Of a DNA stretch of 64,000 nt, positions 1 to 8,889 are shown one piece after another (positions within the stretch are counted from its first letter, which is position 1; each line of letters opens with the position of its first letter). A program made the position numbers and the translations under genes. Under the pieces are notes generated by a model. It did no database searches, was not told the DNA's origin, and saw only the letters and a program-made list of their open reading frames with translations. Source of the stretch: Rhizobiaceae bacterium (lineage in GTDB: Bacteria > Pseudomonadota > Alphaproteobacteria > Rhizobiales > Rhizobiaceae); contig JARGOX010000001.1 in the NCBI GenBank assembly GCA_029233925.1, positions 181,348 to 245,347 on the forward strand, written 5' to 3'.

Positions 1-76
1 GGAATAGCTCCGGTGACGCCCAGGCTTCTTCCGTGGCGATGCGTTTGTATGGTGGATTTGGATTGCGTTCAGGCAT
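1..76 (-). CDS. Amidohydrolase-family protein, N-terminus only
   Basis: The gene runs off the left edge; only about 25 residues are visible. They include RIATEEAW followed by a proline-rich stretch, which resembles the N-terminus of amidohydrolase-2 enzymes (metal-dependent decarboxylases or hydrolases such as the 2,3-dihydroxybenzoate and 5-carboxyvanillate decarboxylase group). The ATG sits at 76-74. It is divergent from the LysR gene that starts at 190, so LysR control is a reasonable inference. The substrate cannot be read from this fragment. Confidence 0.6.
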   Translation of the reverse strand, partial: MPERNPNPPYKRIATEEAWASPELF

Positions 77-189
77 GGGCAGATCTCTCCCTTATCTGCA
101 GGTTCGGCGATATTGCGCTGAATCGGCACATAAATAAATCGAATTGTTTTTGATGATTAATGCAGTTACTTTATGAATAAGGAGAGTCC

Positions 190-1119
190 ATGTCTGTCGA
201 GCAGCTGACGCTGAAACAAATACGCGCCTTTGCGGCGGTCTATCGCGCGGGACAATTGTCTGCCGCCGCGCGCGATCTCCATGTCACGCAGTCGGCCGTC
301 AGCGTGCTGATACGACAGATCGAAACGGTGCTTGGCGCGCAGCTTTTCGACCGCACGACACGGTCACTGGTTCCCACCAGCGCCGGCGAACACGCGATCG
401 GAATCGCTGAGCGGATCCTCAATGACATCAAGGCGCTGGACCACAGTATCAATGATCTGCAGCACCTGGAACGCGGCACCGTCCGACTGACGGCAACGCC
501 TGCCACGGGCATGGCGCTGCTGCCGGAAACGGTACGCCGGTTCGGGCAAGACTTCCCGGCCGTTTCACTGCTCGTCGATGATTGCGCTCCGAACCAGTTC
601 CTCAGCAATATTCGCGAGGAGAAGGTCGAGTTTGGCGTCGGCGCACCACCGCGAGAAACAGGCGAATTCACCTCACGCTTCATCCATGAGGACCAGCTCT
701 GCCTGATCTGCCCGAATGCGCACCGCCTTGCAGGTAAGACGGAAGTCACCTGGAGCGATCTCGACAACGAACCGCTCATCCTGTCGCGGCGCGATTACGG
801 CGTGCGCGATCTCGTCGAGGCAACGCTTCAAAGAGCCGGCGTCCAGCCCATGCTGGCTGCCGAGGTAGGATTCCTCAGCACGGCGACATGGCTGGCGGCC
901 AGCGGCATTGGCGTCGGCATATTGCCGGAAAAACTTGCCCGGCTTTTTTTCACCGAAAAGATCGTCGTGCGGCGTCTGAATGCGCCCCGGATCCTGCGCC
1001 CGACCGCAGTGGTCGTCAAAAAAGGCCGTTCGCTTTCAGCCTCCAGCGAACGCTTCGTGCAGATGCTGGAAGAAGACCTCAAGGACCGCGAGCGCGATGG
1101 CAAATGGGAATTGCAGTGA
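190..1119 (+). CDS. LysR-family transcriptional regulator
   Basis: A 309-residue protein of normal LysR length. The N-terminal winged helix-turn-helix lies at about residues 6-65 (LSAAARDLHVTQSAVSVLIR, then the LFDRTTRSL wing), followed by the two-lobed substrate-binding domain from about residue 92. The start is supported by AAGGAGAG at 179-186. It is transcribed away from the amidohydrolase gene whose start lies at 76; in LysR pairs of this kind the regulator usually controls the divergent enzyme gene in response to its substrate. The effector is unknown. A target further downstream is unlikely because the next gene points towards it. Confidence 0.9.
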   Translation: MSVEQLTLKQIRAFAAVYRAGQLSAAARDLHVTQSAVSVLIRQIETVLGAQLFDRTTRSLVPTSAGEHAIGIAERILNDIKALDHSINDLQHLERGTVRLTATPATGMALLPETVRRFGQDFPAVSLLVDDCAPNQFLSNIREEKVEFGVGAPPRETGEFTSRFIHEDQLCLICPNAHRLAGKTEVTWSDLDNEPLILSRRDYGVRDLVEATLQRAGVQPMLAAEVGFLSTATWLAASGIGVGILPEKLARLFFTEKIVVRRLNAPRILRPTAVVVKKGRSLSASSERFVQMLEEDLKDRERDGKWELQ

Positions 1120-1143
1120 CGTGCAGACTAATAATGTCAATTA

Positions 1144-2112
1144 CTAGCTACCACTTGTTGGAAGGTGGGGTCCTAGATATCCAATCTCTATAGTTTTGCT
1201 GGCCACATCAATACGCATATGTATCCTTGTGTTTCCGCCAATGCGCGCATGTTGTTCGAATATCTCGACAGCACCAGTTAAGCTGCTACGAAAGGCTCGA
1301 AGTTTGCGCAGTTTATCGTTGGACATTGTCGATTTGCTTTCCCCTGTCACTTTGCAAGGGAAAATAGGCCATTTCTCATCGCTACCCAACCACGAGCCAG
1401 CAGCATTATCCAGTTCTTTCAATCTTCTCAGTATTGGCAGAAATTCGCCCACCTGAACGTCCGCCATGTGTTGTTCAAGATCAGAAGAAAACAATAAAGA
1501 CGGAAAAATTTTTTCTCTGTGCAACCATGCTTGTTCTGGTTGAACAATATCAGTGAACAGCCTTTGCTTTGAGTTCTCAATTAAGTGAATACTGTGTTCT
1601 TCACGAGAAAGGTGTTCAACTTGAACGGAATATGTAAGAAGTTCCTCGTCTGGGGTCAATAACTGCAGCTTAACCAAGAGGGAATTTGTTTCCCAAGCTG
1701 TAGCCGTGGGTAAGCTAACGGCGACTCCTTCTAAAAGTGCGCAAAGCACTAACGCATCACCGGACAGATCCTGCTCTGGCGCGTATTCCAACCCCCAAAA
1801 CGCATCATTGATATCATTTGGCAGGCCATTTAATAGGGGGGCGCGAACAGTCATCTGAAGAAGCAATCTAGCTTCGTCGCGATACTCGTTTGACTTACTT
1901 AATGTCAAAATTAAATCATATAAACTCAAGCCGGAACCAGAAATAATCTGGTAGAATTCGCGGACAGAACGAATCTCCATAAGAATCACATCTTGGGAGA
2001 GCAGCGCAGCCAAACCACGTGCAATTGAGGCAAGAAACCGGCAAAGATCGCAAGACGGTTCCTGCGAATGCAAAAAGGATTCATCGTTGAATATGACCGC
2101 TTTTTGGTTCAT
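1144..2112 (-). CDS. Unrecognised protein, third gene of DUF262-ATPase operon
   Basis: A 322-residue soluble protein with no signal peptide or membrane segment and no motif I can assign. The N-terminal half looks helical and the C-terminal part (around HMRIDVASKTIEIGYLGPHL) looks like beta strands. Its start overlaps the stop of the upstream ATPase by 4 nt (ATGA), so it is translationally coupled and almost certainly part of the same system. Codon use is AT-richer than the flanking catabolic genes, as in its two partners. It could be the effector or a regulatory subunit; nothing in the sequence decides this. Confidence 0.7.
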   Translation of the reverse strand: MNQKAVIFNDESFLHSQEPSCDLCRFLASIARGLAALLSQDVILMEIRSVREFYQIISGSGLSLYDLILTLSKSNEYRDEARLLLQMTVRAPLLNGLPNDINDAFWGLEYAPEQDLSGDALVLCALLEGVAVSLPTATAWETNSLLVKLQLLTPDEELLTYSVQVEHLSREEHSIHLIENSKQRLFTDIVQPEQAWLHREKIFPSLLFSSDLEQHMADVQVGEFLPILRRLKELDNAAGSWLGSDEKWPIFPCKVTGESKSTMSNDKLRKLRAFRSSLTGAVEIFEQHARIGGNTRIHMRIDVASKTIEIGYLGPHLPTSGS

Positions 2113-3209
2113 GGGCGTGGAGGGGAAAGTAGTTCAATTAATGTTTGCTCATGCTGATCAAAAAAACCATCAGGCCATTGATCAAGTCGCCCTGCAGTAT
2201 CCACAATTGGAGAAAGGACCTGGGCTCGAAGTCCGCTTCTCGAGAAATAGTGAAACTGCAGCATTTCAGCAGGCAGAGCGCCACTTCGAACCTGCACACG
2301 CATAGAATTCATCACGTGATCGCTGTGTGTCTCGACGATCACTTGCACTCCAGCTCTTACGGCACATCCTACCAATCTAGCCAACGCAGCCTGCCCTTTT
2401 GGATGCATATGTGCCTCGGGATTTTCCAATAAAAGGAGCCCACCTGGTGAAAGGGTGAGGCATGCAACAATTACAGGTAAGGCATAACTCAGGCCGAAGC
2501 CAACATTTGTAGCACGAAACGCCCTTGATCTTACATCTCCGGGCTGCTCAAATGAAAATGCTGCGTATGCAATATCCGCAGCACGGACCACATCTATTTG
2601 TAATTCGGACCCTGGACTTATCTCACCGAGCCAAGCTGAAGCCTGTTCAATCACGCCTCTACTTGACTGGCTTCTATGTAGACGGGGATCTTCTTCGTCT
2701 AATGTCTCCTGCCCACGCTCATTAAGAAAATGAAGCACATATTCCCCTTGGCTTCCTATGTTGCCACGCCGAATTTCCGCTGCATCCATGGGAAGTGTTT
2801 TTCTAGGACCGAAACGCTCAGCATTCAAATATATGAAGTCATCTCCAAATAAATTTGAAGAGTGAGAATCTTCGGAATTAATAATTCTTTTGAGTTCATC
2901 TGCTAGGGCGTCGTACTCGAAAGAATATTCGCTTCGAAGTAGGTCCTCCGTAATCGCGAACTCGATAATATCTACCTCAGCATTTTCAAACAGAACGTCA
3001 CGGCCAGTTCCCAATGAAACCAAGTCACCATCCAGCAACAGAGTATTATGCAAACTGTCAGCAAGAGCCGTTTGGCGAATTAGGAGTAGAGCCTGAATGA
3101 CGCTGCTCTTTCCCATACCATTGAGGCCAGCTAACAACGTGAGTTTTTTCAGTGGAAGATTAAGATTTTCGAAACACTTAAAGTTTGAAAGTTCAACTCT
3201 TTCAAGCAT
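2109..3209 (-). CDS. AAA-family ATPase with DUF3696-type C-terminus
   Basis: A 366-residue ATPase of the SMC/RecF-like AAA_15/AAA_21 group. It opens with VELSNFKCFENLNLPLKKLT and the Walker A motif GLNGMGKSS at about residues 29-37. Near residues 255-300 it carries the signature GGLLLLENPEAHMHP (Walker B region, with ENPEAH in place of the usual DEPE) and VIVETHSDHVMN, which is typical of DUF3696 proteins. Such ATPases occur beside nucleases in phage-defence and overcoming-lysogeny-like loci. It overlaps the DUF262 gene by 8 nt and the 322-residue gene by 4 nt, so the three form one operon. I infer that it is the energy-using sensor of the system. Confidence 0.85.
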   Translation of the reverse strand: MLERVELSNFKCFENLNLPLKKLTLLAGLNGMGKSSVIQALLLIRQTALADSLHNTLLLDGDLVSLGTGRDVLFENAEVDIIEFAITEDLLRSEYSFEYDALADELKRIINSEDSHSSNLFGDDFIYLNAERFGPRKTLPMDAAEIRRGNIGSQGEYVLHFLNERGQETLDEEDPRLHRSQSSRGVIEQASAWLGEISPGSELQIDVVRAADIAYAAFSFEQPGDVRSRAFRATNVGFGLSYALPVIVACLTLSPGGLLLLENPEAHMHPKGQAALARLVGCAVRAGVQVIVETHSDHVMNSMRVQVRSGALPAEMLQFHYFSRSGLRAQVLSPIVDTAGRLDQWPDGFFDQHEQTLIELLSPPRP

Positions 3210-4350
3210 CTATCGTCTCCTGGACTATACGGTCAATTTCCTTGAAACGTGTTTCCACCGCTCTTCTTGAACCTGTGCCCTGACTAATCGATGCAAAAAA
3301 CTCCTGATTTTGCATCAAGTCAATGAATTTCTGATTAAGCAGATTGTGATTTTCTTCGAGACGTTTGATCTCAGAGTCAGTCCGAGAAGACAATGATACG
3401 CTCCACGATTCGAAAAGTGCTTTGTTGATACGGCTACGAGAGGCGTTAGCGCTCATACGCTTCCTGAATGCATCATCTCCAAAGATTTTCTTTGCAGAAT
3501 TCATAGCTCTCACGAAATTGTTACTAAGAATTACCCGCTCCTTATTGTCCATTGTGTTTAGCTTCCGCATTGCCATGCTCAGAAAGCCATCAAGCTCAGA
3601 TTGCCCGTAATGTTGCCAAGGTGTAATTGAAAATGCCATAAAACGCAGTACGCACTCGCGATCAGCCATTCTCCCTGGGGGTAACGAATTGTCCGTTGCT
3701 TCCAAGAAGGCTGGCAATTTAGCAAGCTGAGTTAGAAATTTACGAGCGACGCCGGGTAACATCGCATGGCGTATTTCTTGTGAGTTTAATGGCTTACCAC
3801 CCGTGTTTATCCGCTTGAAGATATTAAACATAGCTAGTTCAGGTGTGCCCGGTTGAATTACGTGCATTACCAATTCAGTTTCAAGTATCCTGCGCTGCAG
3901 TTGACGCGGCAAGTCGCTGAAGTGTTTTTCTCCAAGGCTGTGTAAATATTCCAATTGGATGAGTGAAAATTCATTTCTTACAAAAGCATTTATTGTCGAT
4001 ATACGCTGAAGCCCATCGACAACAGACCACAATTCGTCCTCATTTGCTGCCACATAAAAAACTGGCAGTGGAATTCTTAGCAAAATTGACTCAATTAGGC
4101 GGCTTCTATTTTTGGGTGGCCAAACGCCAGCCAATCTCTGGAATTCAGGCGCCAAATCCATTTCGTTGTGTTCGATCCTATCCACAACTTGGCCAATAGT
4201 TAAGTGCTTCGTGATAACCCGGATGTCATCTGGATTAAAAGGATCATGTATGTCACCGGGTTGCCCGCTTTCAATTTCCTCTTCTTCGATCAGTTTAGCA
4301 TCATCGAGGAACTCTGTGTCATCGCGAGTAATTTCCGTTTCGGTTACCAT
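3202..4350 (-). CDS. DUF262 (ParB/GmrSD-like) domain protein
   Basis: A 382-residue protein with a DUF262 domain at about residues 45-190: PEFQR, LIESILLRIPLPVFYV, VVDGLQRISTI (the DGQQR-like nuclease/NTP-binding motif) and FKRINTGGKPLNSQEIRHA. DUF262 is the N-terminal half of GmrSD type IV restriction enzymes; here the HNH-bearing DUF1524 half is absent and the C-terminal 180 residues are helical and unassigned. It is the first gene of the three-gene operon. The N-terminal 40 residues are very acidic. I infer an NTP-dependent nuclease or nucleotide-modifying component of a defence system. The domain call is firm, the role is not. Confidence 0.85.
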   Translation of the reverse strand: MVTETEITRDDTEFLDDAKLIEEEEIESGQPGDIHDPFNPDDIRVITKHLTIGQVVDRIEHNEMDLAPEFQRLAGVWPPKNRSRLIESILLRIPLPVFYVAANEDELWSVVDGLQRISTINAFVRNEFSLIQLEYLHSLGEKHFSDLPRQLQRRILETELVMHVIQPGTPELAMFNIFKRINTGGKPLNSQEIRHAMLPGVARKFLTQLAKLPAFLEATDNSLPPGRMADRECVLRFMAFSITPWQHYGQSELDGFLSMAMRKLNTMDNKERVILSNNFVRAMNSAKKIFGDDAFRKRMSANASRSRINKALFESWSVSLSSRTDSEIKRLEENHNLLNQKFIDLMQNQEFFASISQGTGSRRAVETRFKEIDRIVQETIDA

Positions 4351-4962
4351 TGATATTTCTCTTCTGTCGCTTCTATTATTGCTCTGAGCGCATTATAATT
4401 TGATCTATCATTTTACAATATTTTATAAATTTATGAGAGTGAGAAATTTATTGATTTTGACGCAATTTGCACTGGATCTACCGCTGACTAGAGGAACGGC
4501 AATTTACAGCAATTCAAAATGCAAAAAAAATTTTAATCCGCATAACAGAAAATTCTACATTCTTTTTGAGCTCAATCGTTATCAAACGATTTCCATGAAA
4601 ATCAAATGAACCTCTGAAAATTACCATACGCTCTTAGTTTGCGCTATGTCTCGATATCTGAATCCTCAGAACCTTTGCGATAGTCATACTACCCCACATC
4701 GCACGGCAGCCGAACGGAATTACAGCGATAGCACAGAAATCCTCCGGCTTTGCAATTAGCCTTACAGGAGGTGCAAACATTCCAGTCGGAGGAAACGTTC
4801 GCAATTGTATGACCAGAATGCTGGCCTCAGATCAGCGGATGAGGTCCCGATGAAACAATAATCGGGGCGGATTTGGCAAAGTATATTTTTTTGAGTTAAT
4901 GCGCTAATCGATATTATTAACCTTCGATCGAGGAACTGCGTTGCGCCTTTCCCCGTCACCCG
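4351..4962. other. AT-rich intergenic region, no gene seen
   Basis: About 610 bp between the DUF262 start and the MBL hydrolase stop. The part next to the DUF262 gene is very AT-rich and must hold that operon's promoter on the minus strand. The short open frames here have no recognisable domain or convincing ribosome binding site. The composition differs from the catabolic genes to the right, which fits an insertion boundary. Confidence 0.5.
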
Positions 4963-5811
4963 TCAGACTTGGTAGATATTAAGATCTTCGATGATTTCGG
5001 CTGGCCCGTCAAAATGGTTCCCAAGGTCAGCATGGGCGCTGGCGTGCCCCTCTTCTGTATCCATGTGAATGCGAAAGTGCGTGAGCAGGAGCCTTTTCAC
5101 ACCGGTGGCCTGAGCCATTTTTGCCGTGTCTGCGGGTGTCGGCGACATGGCGCTGATGGCCGGGTGGATCGGGTCGATGGACAGGCGATAACACCAGTGC
5201 AGCAGCACATCGGCATTGCGGGCCAATTGTCTGAGCTGGTCGCAGATTGCGGCATCTCCGGAATAGACGAATTTTTTACCCCCGGCCTCCACCGAGAACG
5301 CCATGCAGTCAAAGGCCGGCTGGGCGTGCGGCACGGCGCAGGATTTCAACACCCAGCCATCGCCTTTATAGCCAAAACCCGGGGCGATCTCGGTGACGAT
5401 CGGCGCGGGCCAGGCGCGCGGCAGGGTGCCGCCGCGCGAGACCCAGACCTCCTGACTGGGCTTGAGTTGCGTGCGGGCGATCAAATCGGGTGACAAAACG
5501 CCATTGCGGCCGAAATAGCCTTCGCTCTGACGGGCAATGGGCTTTGGTCCCCAGACCTTCAGCGGTGGCGCGCCTTCATCCCATGCGGCATGCACCAGAC
5601 GGGCATAATCCATCATGTGATCGGAGTGCAGATGCGTGAAGAACAGATGGGTGATATCTTTCGGCAAGCGCCCTGATCGCAGCAGGTTGTCGAAGACACC
5701 GCCGCCGCAATCGAACAGAATCCTGTCCTCACCCACTTCCAGCAGATAGCCGCTGGAGGCCCGGCGCAGATAGGCTTCCGGCGATCCGGAGCCAAGGATC
5801 GTCAGTTTCAT
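4963..5811 (-). CDS. MBL-fold metallo-hydrolase
   Basis: A 282-residue metallo-beta-lactamase-fold enzyme. LGSGSPEAYLRRASSGYLLE opens the fold; the metal motif HLHSDHMMD (HxHxDH) is at about residues 65-73, and later ligands lie in VPHAQP, YSGDAA and LLLTHFR. This is the tRNase Z-like/arylsulfatase-like MBL branch. The frame is open far upstream, but the ATG at 5811 begins the conserved fold and sits 1 nt after the upstream sulfatase stop, so I use it. It is the last gene of the marR-sulfatase-MBL operon and may process a product of sulfatase action. Substrate unknown. Confidence 0.85.
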   Translation of the reverse strand: MKLTILGSGSPEAYLRRASSGYLLEVGEDRILFDCGGGVFDNLLRSGRLPKDITHLFFTHLHSDHMMDYARLVHAAWDEGAPPLKVWGPKPIARQSEGYFGRNGVLSPDLIARTQLKPSQEVWVSRGGTLPRAWPAPIVTEIAPGFGYKGDGWVLKSCAVPHAQPAFDCMAFSVEAGGKKFVYSGDAAICDQLRQLARNADVLLHWCYRLSIDPIHPAISAMSPTPADTAKMAQATGVKRLLLTHFRIHMDTEEGHASAHADLGNHFDGPAEIIEDLNIYQV

Positions 5812-5812
5812 G

Positions 5813-7246
5813 TCATATCTCCGGTGGCGGTGTGGCGGCTTTGGGCCCAAGGCCCCTGACAATTTCAGGGCCACCGAGTTGTATGACGAGGGCTGCCTGA
5901 TCGGCCAGCGCCTGCGCATTCGTGGCATCCGGATCGACAATAGTGCGCAGCACCCTTTCCATCGTGGCAAGGATTTGCCCATGGGCCGGATCTCCTGCCA
6001 GATCGATTCGTTCCTCGGGGTCGTTTTCAAGGTCGAACAGCTCGGGCGGGAAACCGACATAATGATGGTACTTCCATCGCCCCTTGCGCACCATATAGCC
6101 GCCAGAAACGGAGCCGATGGCGTGATATTCGCTGAAGGCGATCCGCTCGGGCAGGTCCGGTTGCCCGGCGATGGCATAAAGGGAAGCCAGTTGCGGGGCG
6201 CTCTCGATGTCGGCGCCGAAATGCATGGCGATGGTTTTTGACAGGTCGAGCAGCGAAACCGGCGTTTCGCAGACACCAACCGGAACGTCCGGTCCGGCCA
6301 TGATCAGCGGTATATGAACGCTTTCCTGATAGAGATTGGATTTGCCCCAAAGACCGCGTGCACCGACATTGTCGCCGTGATCCGAGGTGTAGACAATCGT
6401 GGTGTCGTCCAGGTAACCGGTTTCCTCCAGCGCCGACAGAATCTCTCCGACATTGAAATCAAGCCACGAGCAGAGGCCGAAATAGGAAGATATGGCCCGA
6501 AGCCGCTCATCTTCGTCGACGAAATGTGACTCGGTGTCCATGACGGCGTTCTGTTTTTCGACCCATGGGTGGCGGCGATAGCCGTCTTTTGGGCGCAGTT
6601 TCGTCGCCGGCAGCTGCTCCGCCGGATAGAGATCAAAATATTCCTGCGGAACAACCAGCGGGAAATGCGGCGCCACAAGACCGACATAGAGGCACCATGG
6701 CCGCTCGTCGCCAGCGCCTGCACGTGTCTCCAGCCAGTCTCGCGTTTGGCGCGTGACCGCCGCATCATAGTCGGTATATTTGCTGCGGCCGGCGCCGATG
6801 TGGTCTCCCAGCATGCGCTGCCCCGGTTGCAGCCTTTGATCTTCAGCCCGGATCAGCGCCCAGGCCATGCCAATGCCGTCCTGCACCATCATCGGGATAT
6901 GTTCGACATCGAAACCGGCCGGGTCCTCGGCGTCGCGATAATGCAGCTTGCCGATGGATTCAACCGGCACGCCCTTTTCCTGCAAGGCGTGGCCCCACCC
7001 TTTGATCTCGCCCGTATAGGGCATGGCGTTGTCCCACAGGCGGGTCTGGTGGACATAGCGCCCGGTGGCGAAACCGGCCCGCGCCGGAACGCAGATGGGG
7101 CTTGGCGTATAGGCGTTTTCAAAACGCATACCACGGCTGGCCAGCGCGTCCAGATGGGGTGTTCGCGCCAACGGATGGCCGGCGCAACCAAGCGCGCGCG
7201 CCTGGTGTTCATCGGACATGATGACCAGTAGGTTGGATGGTTTCAT
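5813..7246 (-). CDS. Sulfatase (Cys-type, formylglycine-dependent)
   Basis: A 477-residue enzyme of the alkaline phosphatase/arylsulfatase superfamily. NLLVIMSDEHQ at the N-terminus supplies metal ligands, CVPARAGFATGRY at residues 52-64 is the CxPxR signature whose Cys becomes formylglycine, and YTSDHGDNVGARG is the second metal site. No signal peptide, so it is probably cytoplasmic and acts after uptake. The open frame extends upstream, but ATG at 7246 has GGAGGAGG just before it and overlaps the marR stop by 4 nt. Together with the second sulfatase and the TctCBA transporter it suggests use of a sulfate ester or related phosphonate ester; the exact substrate is not visible. Confidence 0.88.
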   Translation of the reverse strand: MKPSNLLVIMSDEHQARALGCAGHPLARTPHLDALASRGMRFENAYTPSPICVPARAGFATGRYVHQTRLWDNAMPYTGEIKGWGHALQEKGVPVESIGKLHYRDAEDPAGFDVEHIPMMVQDGIGMAWALIRAEDQRLQPGQRMLGDHIGAGRSKYTDYDAAVTRQTRDWLETRAGAGDERPWCLYVGLVAPHFPLVVPQEYFDLYPAEQLPATKLRPKDGYRRHPWVEKQNAVMDTESHFVDEDERLRAISSYFGLCSWLDFNVGEILSALEETGYLDDTTIVYTSDHGDNVGARGLWGKSNLYQESVHIPLIMAGPDVPVGVCETPVSLLDLSKTIAMHFGADIESAPQLASLYAIAGQPDLPERIAFSEYHAIGSVSGGYMVRKGRWKYHHYVGFPPELFDLENDPEERIDLAGDPAHGQILATMERVLRTIVDPDATNAQALADQAALVIQLGGPEIVRGLGPKAATPPPEI

Positions 7247-7722
7247 ACCTCCTCCTCCAAGTGATCGACCGTACGCTCGAGCTTGTCCAGAACGGAATAA
7301 AAGCTTTGCCTTTCTGCTTCGCTCAGGCAATTGAGCAACGAGGCCTGCCGGCCCCGCATGGATGGCCTGGCCCTTTCGAAGGTCTCGCGCCCCAGGGACG
7401 TCAACCGCAACTCCTGTGTCCTTTGATCCACTTCACCGATTTCACCGGTCACCAGGCCGGCCCGCACCAGTTCCTTGACGCTGCGGCTCATCTGCCCTTT
7501 GTCAAATCCGGAAAAACGAACAAATTCAGCCATTGTGGCGTGTTGGCGTTGCTCCAGGAAGCTGAGTATGCGCCATTGGCTCAGGGAAAGGTCGGCGGTT
7601 TCCTTCAGAATTCTGGTGGCCTGAGCGGTCATTTTGGCGTTCAACCGGGCAAGCTTGTAGGTCACATGCTGATGCAGCGGAAGCGTGCCATCGGCAATAT
7701 CGCGATTGAGAATTCGTGGCAT
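7243..7722 (-). CDS. MarR-family transcriptional regulator
   Basis: A 159-residue winged-helix protein of MarR length. The DNA-binding part includes LSLSQWRILSFLEQR, FSGFDKGQMSRSVKELVRAG and the wing DQRTQELRLTSLGRE. I chose ATG at 7722 because GGAGA lies about 10 nt upstream; an in-frame ATG at 7794 would place the start inside the operator. It is the first gene of the operon with the sulfatase (ATGA overlap) and is divergent from tctC. A 12-bp inverted repeat at 7763-7793 in the shared promoter is the likely binding site, so it probably represses both directions until a ligand appears. Confidence 0.88.
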   Translation of the reverse strand: MPRILNRDIADGTLPLHQHVTYKLARLNAKMTAQATRILKETADLSLSQWRILSFLEQRQHATMAEFVRFSGFDKGQMSRSVKELVRAGLVTGEIGEVDQRTQELRLTSLGRETFERARPSMRGRQASLLNCLSEAERQSFYSVLDKLERTVDHLEEEV

Positions 7723-7762
7723 CTGGTTCGTCTCCTTACCGGACAGACTGGCAGCTATTGGT

Positions 7763-7793
7763 TGATCCGTCAACGATTTTAGTTGACAGATCA
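7763..7793. promoter_or_regulatory. Inverted repeat, probable MarR operator
   Basis: TGATCCGTCAAC (7763-7774) and GTTGACAGATCA (7782-7793) form an inverted repeat with one mismatch in 12 bp and a 7-nt spacer. It lies in the 115-bp divergent region between marR and tctC. The TTGACA at 7783-7788 could also serve as a -35 element towards tctC, although I see no good -10 at the proper distance. Position and symmetry fit autoregulation and control of the transporter genes. Confidence 0.65.
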
Positions 7794-7837
7794 TCTATTA
7801 TTGGCTTTCGTATGCCCATAGCAACCGGGAGAAGAAC

Positions 7838-8791
7838 ATGAAAAATTTCGGGAGAATTCTGGTCGCGGCCTTGGCCCTGACCATCAGTACCAGCGCAACG
7901 CTGGCCGCAGACTGGACGCCGCCAGGCCCCATCAAGCTGTTGATCGCCTTCCGCGCCGGCGGTGGCGCAGACACACAGGCGCGGCTGGTCGCCGAAGCGC
8001 TCGAGGCCAAAATGGGATGGAAATTCATTCCTGAGCAGGTGACCGGAAAGGGCGGCCTGAACATGGCTGTCGCCCTGAAGGGCGCCGCCAATGATGGAAC
8101 GGTCATCGGCATGACGGTGACCGAAACCTTTGGATACAACATGGCGGCAGCGCCGAAAGCCGGAATGAAACCATCCGATTTCACCGGCCTGACAACAACG
8201 GCCGGCTTCCAGATGGGTATCGTGGCGCCGACCTCCAAAGGATGGACATCCTTCGACGATATGATCGCTGCCGGTACGGGCGGTCAGCAAATCCGTTTCG
8301 GTGTCATGAGCCCGAAACTGGCCGATCTCGCCTATCTGCTCGGCAAGGCGCAGGGCGTCACCTTGAATATCGTTTCGGTCAAGGGCGGCAAGGCCGTAAT
8401 GGACGGCGTGAATGCCGGCGATCTTGACGTCGGCTTCATGGCCGGTATCCAGGCCAAAGGTGTCGCGGCCGGCGATCTGGTGAACCTGGCATCGGCGCTT
8501 TCCGAACCGCTGATCCAGACACCTGACGCACCGACATTGGCAGATCTGGGTGTGGCCTTCAATGCGGATGGCCAGTTCGTGTTCATGGGTCCTGCGGGCA
8601 TGCCACAGGAGGCGCGTTCCGCGCTTACACAAGCCATTGCAGGCGCTGTTACAGACGACGCCACCAAGGCAGGCGGTTTCATCAAGAAGGCCTTTGGTGG
8701 CGCTGTTGTCATCAAGGGCACCGAATTGGACGCCATGCTTCAGTCGAATTACGATGCGGCAGGGGCACTGCTCAAAGCCGCGTCCGAATAA
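7838..8791 (+). CDS. tctC: Tripartite tricarboxylate transporter substrate-binding protein
   Basis: A 317-residue Bug/TctC-family periplasmic binding protein. It has a cleavable signal peptide (residues 1-24, ending SATLAA), then the family features WTPPGPIKLLIAFRAGGGAD and a two-lobed fold. The start has GGGAGAAG about 8 nt upstream. tctB and tctA follow, so the three parts of a TTT-family secondary importer are present. These importers take carboxylated compounds; the neighbouring sulfatases suggest the ligand is a sulfated or otherwise esterified organic acid. It is divergent from the MarR gene and probably controlled by it. Confidence 0.9.
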   Translation: MKNFGRILVAALALTISTSATLAADWTPPGPIKLLIAFRAGGGADTQARLVAEALEAKMGWKFIPEQVTGKGGLNMAVALKGAANDGTVIGMTVTETFGYNMAAAPKAGMKPSDFTGLTTTAGFQMGIVAPTSKGWTSFDDMIAAGTGGQQIRFGVMSPKLADLAYLLGKAQGVTLNIVSVKGGKAVMDGVNAGDLDVGFMAGIQAKGVAAGDLVNLASALSEPLIQTPDAPTLADLGVAFNADGQFVFMGPAGMPQEARSALTQAIAGAVTDDATKAGGFIKKAFGGAVVIKGTELDAMLQSNYDAAGALLKAASE

Positions 8792-8803
8792 TCCGAAGAT
8801 CAT

Positions 8804-8830
8804 ATCGGACAGGCAAGTGGCCTGTCCGAT
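8804..8830 (+). terminator. Hairpin after tctC
   Basis: ATCGGACAGGC and GCCTGTCCGAT form a perfect 11-bp stem with a 5-nt loop, 12 nt after the tctC stop. No clear T tract follows, so it is better read as an intercistronic mRNA-stabilising or partial-termination hairpin that raises binding-protein output over the membrane subunits. Confidence 0.6.
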
Positions 8831-8889
8831 CTGGGGTGCACCGCAAACTCCAGTTTCCGCGATACCTCTCTTAGCGAAACACCGGGCCG

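Noticed and set aside
4400..4609. A 69-residue open frame upstream of the DUF262 gene as a small regulator
   Set aside because: Extremely AT-rich, no ribosome binding site and no helix-turn-helix or other motif.
7736..8803. A 355-residue open frame antisense to tctC
   Set aside because: tctC has signal peptide, family motifs and operon context; the antisense frame is a result of GC-rich third positions.
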